NCBI RefSeq assembly: GCF_030580855.1 | Contig: NZ_JAUQOP010000005.1 | Span: forward strand, 152,439 to 216,438 | Direction of reading: 5' to 3' | From: Pseudomonas citrullilanati | GTDB lineage: Bacteria > Pseudomonadota > Gammaproteobacteria > Pseudomonadales > Pseudomonadaceae | Length of the DNA: 64,000 bases | Shown here: one piece after another, positions 62,332 through 64,000 of the stretch | How the letters are laid out: every line of letters starts with the position of its first letter | Numbering within the stretch: position 1 is the stretch's first letter | Translations under genes and position numbers: made by a program | Notes under the pieces: generated by a model | Databases searched by the model: none | What the model was told of the DNA's origin: nothing | Seen by the model: the letters and a program-made list of their open reading frames with translations, nothing else

Positions 62332-63531
62332 ATGAAGTCGGTTGAAGAGCAGCTAGCGCTGATCAAACGTGGTGCGGAAGAACTGTTGGTCGAGTCCGAG
62401 CTGGTCGAAAAGCTCAAGCGCGGGCAGCCGCTGCGTATCAAGGCCGGTTTCGACCCGACGGCGCCAGACCTGCACCTGGGGCATACCGTACTGATCAACA
62501 AGCTGCGCCAGTTCCAGGAGCTGGGGCACCAGGTCATCTTCCTTATAGGTGACTTCACCGGGATGATCGGCGATCCGAGTGGCAAGAGCGCTACCCGTCC
62601 ACCGTTGACCCGCGAGCAGGTCCTCGACAACGCCGAGACCTACAAGGCCCAGGTTTTCAAGATTCTCGATCCGGCCAAGACCGAAGTCGCGTTCAACTCC
62701 ACCTGGATGGACAAGATGGGGCCGGCGGACTTCATTCGCCTGACTTCCCAGTACACCGTGGCTCGTATGCTCGAGCGCGATGACTTCGATAAGCGCTACA
62801 CCACCAACCAGCCTATCGCCATCCATGAGTTCCTCTACCCGCTGGTGCAGGGGTACGACTCGGTCGCATTGCGGGCCGACGTTGAGTTGGGTGGTACGGA
62901 CCAGAAGTTCAACCTGCTGATGGGGCGTGAGCTGCAGCGCGGTTATGGCCAGGAAGCTCAGTGCATCTTGACCATGCCGTTGCTCGAGGGGCTGGATGGC
63001 GTGAAGAAGATGTCCAAGTCGTTGGGCAACTACGTCGGTATCCAGGAAGCGCCGGGCGTCATGTACGGGAAATTGGTCTCCATTCCGGATGCGCTGATGT
63101 GGCGTTACTTCGAATTGCTCAGTTTCCGTTCCATGGAAGAGATCAATGCCTTCCGTGCCGATGTCGAGGCGGGAGCCAATCCGCGAGATATCAAGATCAA
63201 GCTGGCCGAGGAGATCGTTGCCCGTTTCCATGGCGAAGAGGCGGCGGCCAATGCCCATCGTGCGGCAGGTAATCGCATGAAGGATGGCGAGTTGCCGGAC
63301 GATCTGCCGGAGATCGAGCTGACGGCGACCGAGGATATGCCGATCGCCGCCGTGCTTAATAAAGCCGGCTTGGTCAAGAACGCAGCCGTCGCCCGTGATC
63401 TCCTGGGTTCGGGTGGTGTGCGTATCGATGGTGAAGTGGTTGATCGCGCCTTCCTATATAAGCTGGATGCTACTCATGTATGCCAGGCTGGCAAGAAGGC
63501 TTTCGCGCGCATCACGTTGAAATCCGAGTAA
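62332..63531 (+). CDS. tyrS: Tyrosyl-tRNA synthetase
   Basis: Charges tRNA-Tyr. 399 residues, the TyrZ-like long form: HLGH-containing [14 protein letters not shown] at 41-55, [12 protein letters not shown] (about 225), and a C-terminal S4 RNA-binding domain ([16 protein letters not shown]). ATG 62332 begins the conserved N-terminus. It lies directly before an rRNA operon, as in P. aeruginosa. Confidence 0.97.
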   Translation: MKSVEEQLALIKRGAEELLVESELVEKLKRGQPLRIKAGFDPTAPDLHLGHTVLINKLRQFQELGHQVIFLIGDFTGMIGDPSGKSATRPPLTREQVLDNAETYKAQVFKILDPAKTEVAFNSTWMDKMGPADFIRLTSQYTVARMLERDDFDKRYTTNQPIAIHEFLYPLVQGYDSVALRADVELGGTDQKFNLLMGRELQRGYGQEAQCILTMPLLEGLDGVKKMSKSLGNYVGIQEAPGVMYGKLVSIPDALMWRYFELLSFRSMEEINAFRADVEAGANPRDIKIKLAEEIVARFHGEEAAANAHRAAGNRMKDGELPDDLPEIELTATEDMPIAAVLNKAGLVKNAAVARDLLGSGGVRIDGEVVDRAFLYKLDATHVCQAGKKAFARITLKSE

Positions 63532-63545
63532 AGCTGAAAAAGGTG

Positions 63546-63573
63546 TTGACGGCAGATTTCAGACGTCTATAAT
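63546..63573 (+). promoter_or_regulatory. rrn promoter P1
   Basis: TTGACG, 16 bases, TATAAT, followed by the discriminator TCGCCCC. Confidence 0.9.
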
Positions 63574-63691
63574 TCGCCCCACTTCCGGCGCAGTCGAAAC
63601 GGAAAACTCCTTGAGTTTCAATGAGTTAGATGATTTTCGACAGCGCAGGGCTTCAGTTCATCGAAGTCCGGAAGCGCTGGAAAAAGAGGTG

Positions 63692-63719
63692 TTGACAGCA
63701 GCGAACAACGCTGTAGAAT
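63692..63719 (+). promoter_or_regulatory. rrn promoter P2
   Basis: TTGACA, 16 bases, TAGAAT, then TCGCCTCCCGC. The bases before it (GGAAAAAGAGGTG) resemble those before P1 (TGAAAAAGGTG). Confidence 0.92.
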
Positions 63720-63811
63720 TCGCCTCCCGCTAACGAGAGATCGGAAGCGCAAGTGGTTGAAGTTGTTGATGTTTCCCAAGGGAAACTTTGAAAAACTTCT
63801 AAAATAACCGC

Positions 63812-63839
63812 TTGACAGAAACACCAGGCGCTGTAGAAT
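63812..63839 (+). promoter_or_regulatory. rrn promoter P3
   Basis: TTGACA, 16 bases, TAGAAT, then GCGCGCC. An AT-rich stretch (GAAAAACTTCTAAAATAA) just upstream could be an UP element. The CGCTGTAGAAT end repeats that of P2. Confidence 0.92.
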
Positions 63840-63873
63840 GCGCGCCTCGGTTGAGACGAAAGAATCAACCACC

Positions 63874-63884
63874 GCTCTTTAACA
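63874..63884 (+). promoter_or_regulatory. BoxA antitermination site
   Basis: GCTCTTTAACA matches the rRNA BoxA sequence that recruits NusB/S10 for antitermination. Confidence 0.9.
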
Positions 63885-64000
63885 ACTGAATCAAGCAATT
63901 CGTGTGGGTGCTTGTGGAGTCAGACTGCTAGTCAACAGATTATCAGCATCACAAGTTACTCCGCGAGAAATCAAAGATGTAACCAACGATTGCTGAGCCA
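63885..64000 (+). other. 16S rRNA precursor leader (mature 16S starts beyond window)
   Basis: The sequence matches the leader I know upstream of Pseudomonas 16S genes (ATTATCAGCATCACAAGTTA and CCAACGATTGCTGAGCCA). The AGAGTTTGAT start of 16S is not reached, so no rRNA gene is called inside the window. Confidence 0.85.

Larger units (their letters stand above)
63532..63873 (+). promoter_or_regulatory. rRNA operon promoter region
   Basis: No gene. Three sigma-70 promoters in tandem, spaced about 146 and 120 bases apart, each with a 16-base spacer and a GC-rich discriminator, as expected for growth-rate and ppGpp control. Confidence 0.9.

Noticed and set aside
63618..63898. Short minus-strand frames after tyrS
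   Set aside because: They overlie the three rRNA promoters and have no coding features.

Overview
This window is a piece of a Pseudomonas chromosome, most likely from the P. fluorescens complex. Three things support this. The gene order (davB, rmcA, rpoD-dnaG-rpsU, tsaD, lptD-surA, amgK-murU, agt, trpE, estA, trpGDC, vfr, tyrS, then an rRNA operon) follows the order I remember from P. putida and P. aeruginosa. The base composition is high-GC. The intergenic regions carry the inverted GTGGGAGCGAGC...GCTCGCTCCCAC repeats (REP/REPIN) typical of fluorescent pseudomonads. Species cannot be decided from this alone. No prophage, insertion sequence, CRISPR array or secondary-metabolite cluster was found; this is mostly core genome, and the unusual signals are regulatory or repetitive.

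Layout. 1-4.8 kb: lysine 2-monooxygenase (davB, cut by the window start), its likely Lrp-type regulator, a large unknown membrane protein and a CAU tRNA. 4.8-13.3 kb: the c-di-GMP protein RmcA, then rpoD, dnaG and rpsU (macromolecular synthesis operon), all on the minus strand. 13.4-17.3 kb: tsaD, plsY, folB-folK and cca. 17.4-22.3 kb: the prkA-yeaH-spoVR stress operon. 22.5-30.2 kb: glpE, apaH-apaG, rsmA-pdxA-surA-lptD. 30.3-33.9 kb: amgK-murU, a TerB/DnaJ protein and a DUF3530 protein. 33.9-43.3 kb: the agtSR two-component system, the agtABCD importer and an iron alcohol dehydrogenase, interspersed with four REP elements. 43.3-51.3 kb: rpe, gph, trpE, estA (opposite strand) and trpGDC. 51.3-62.3 kb: a lipoate-ligase-like gene, vfr, an OsmC protein, coq7, hinT, an SDR, a DUF805 protein, a nitronate monooxygenase-like gene, hemJ, argC, erpA, anmK and an M23 peptidase. 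62.3-64 kb: tyrS, then three tandem rRNA promoters and the leader of an rRNA operon whose 16S gene starts beyond the window.

Functional links. DavB makes 5-aminovaleramide from lysine, and the agt system is known in P. aeruginosa for uptake of 5-aminovalerate and GABA, so both ends of 5-aminovalerate metabolism are represented 35 kb apart. AnmK, AmgK and MurU are steps of the Pseudomonas cell-wall recycling route to UDP-MurNAc. lptD, surA and the M23 peptidase serve the envelope. trpE and trpGDC are separated by estA, but each is preceded by a Trp-codon-rich leader ending in the same residues (ARWRWRA); the copy before trpE is built into the C-terminus of gph. That shared leader, and the dense REP decoration of the agt locus, are the most interesting signals here.
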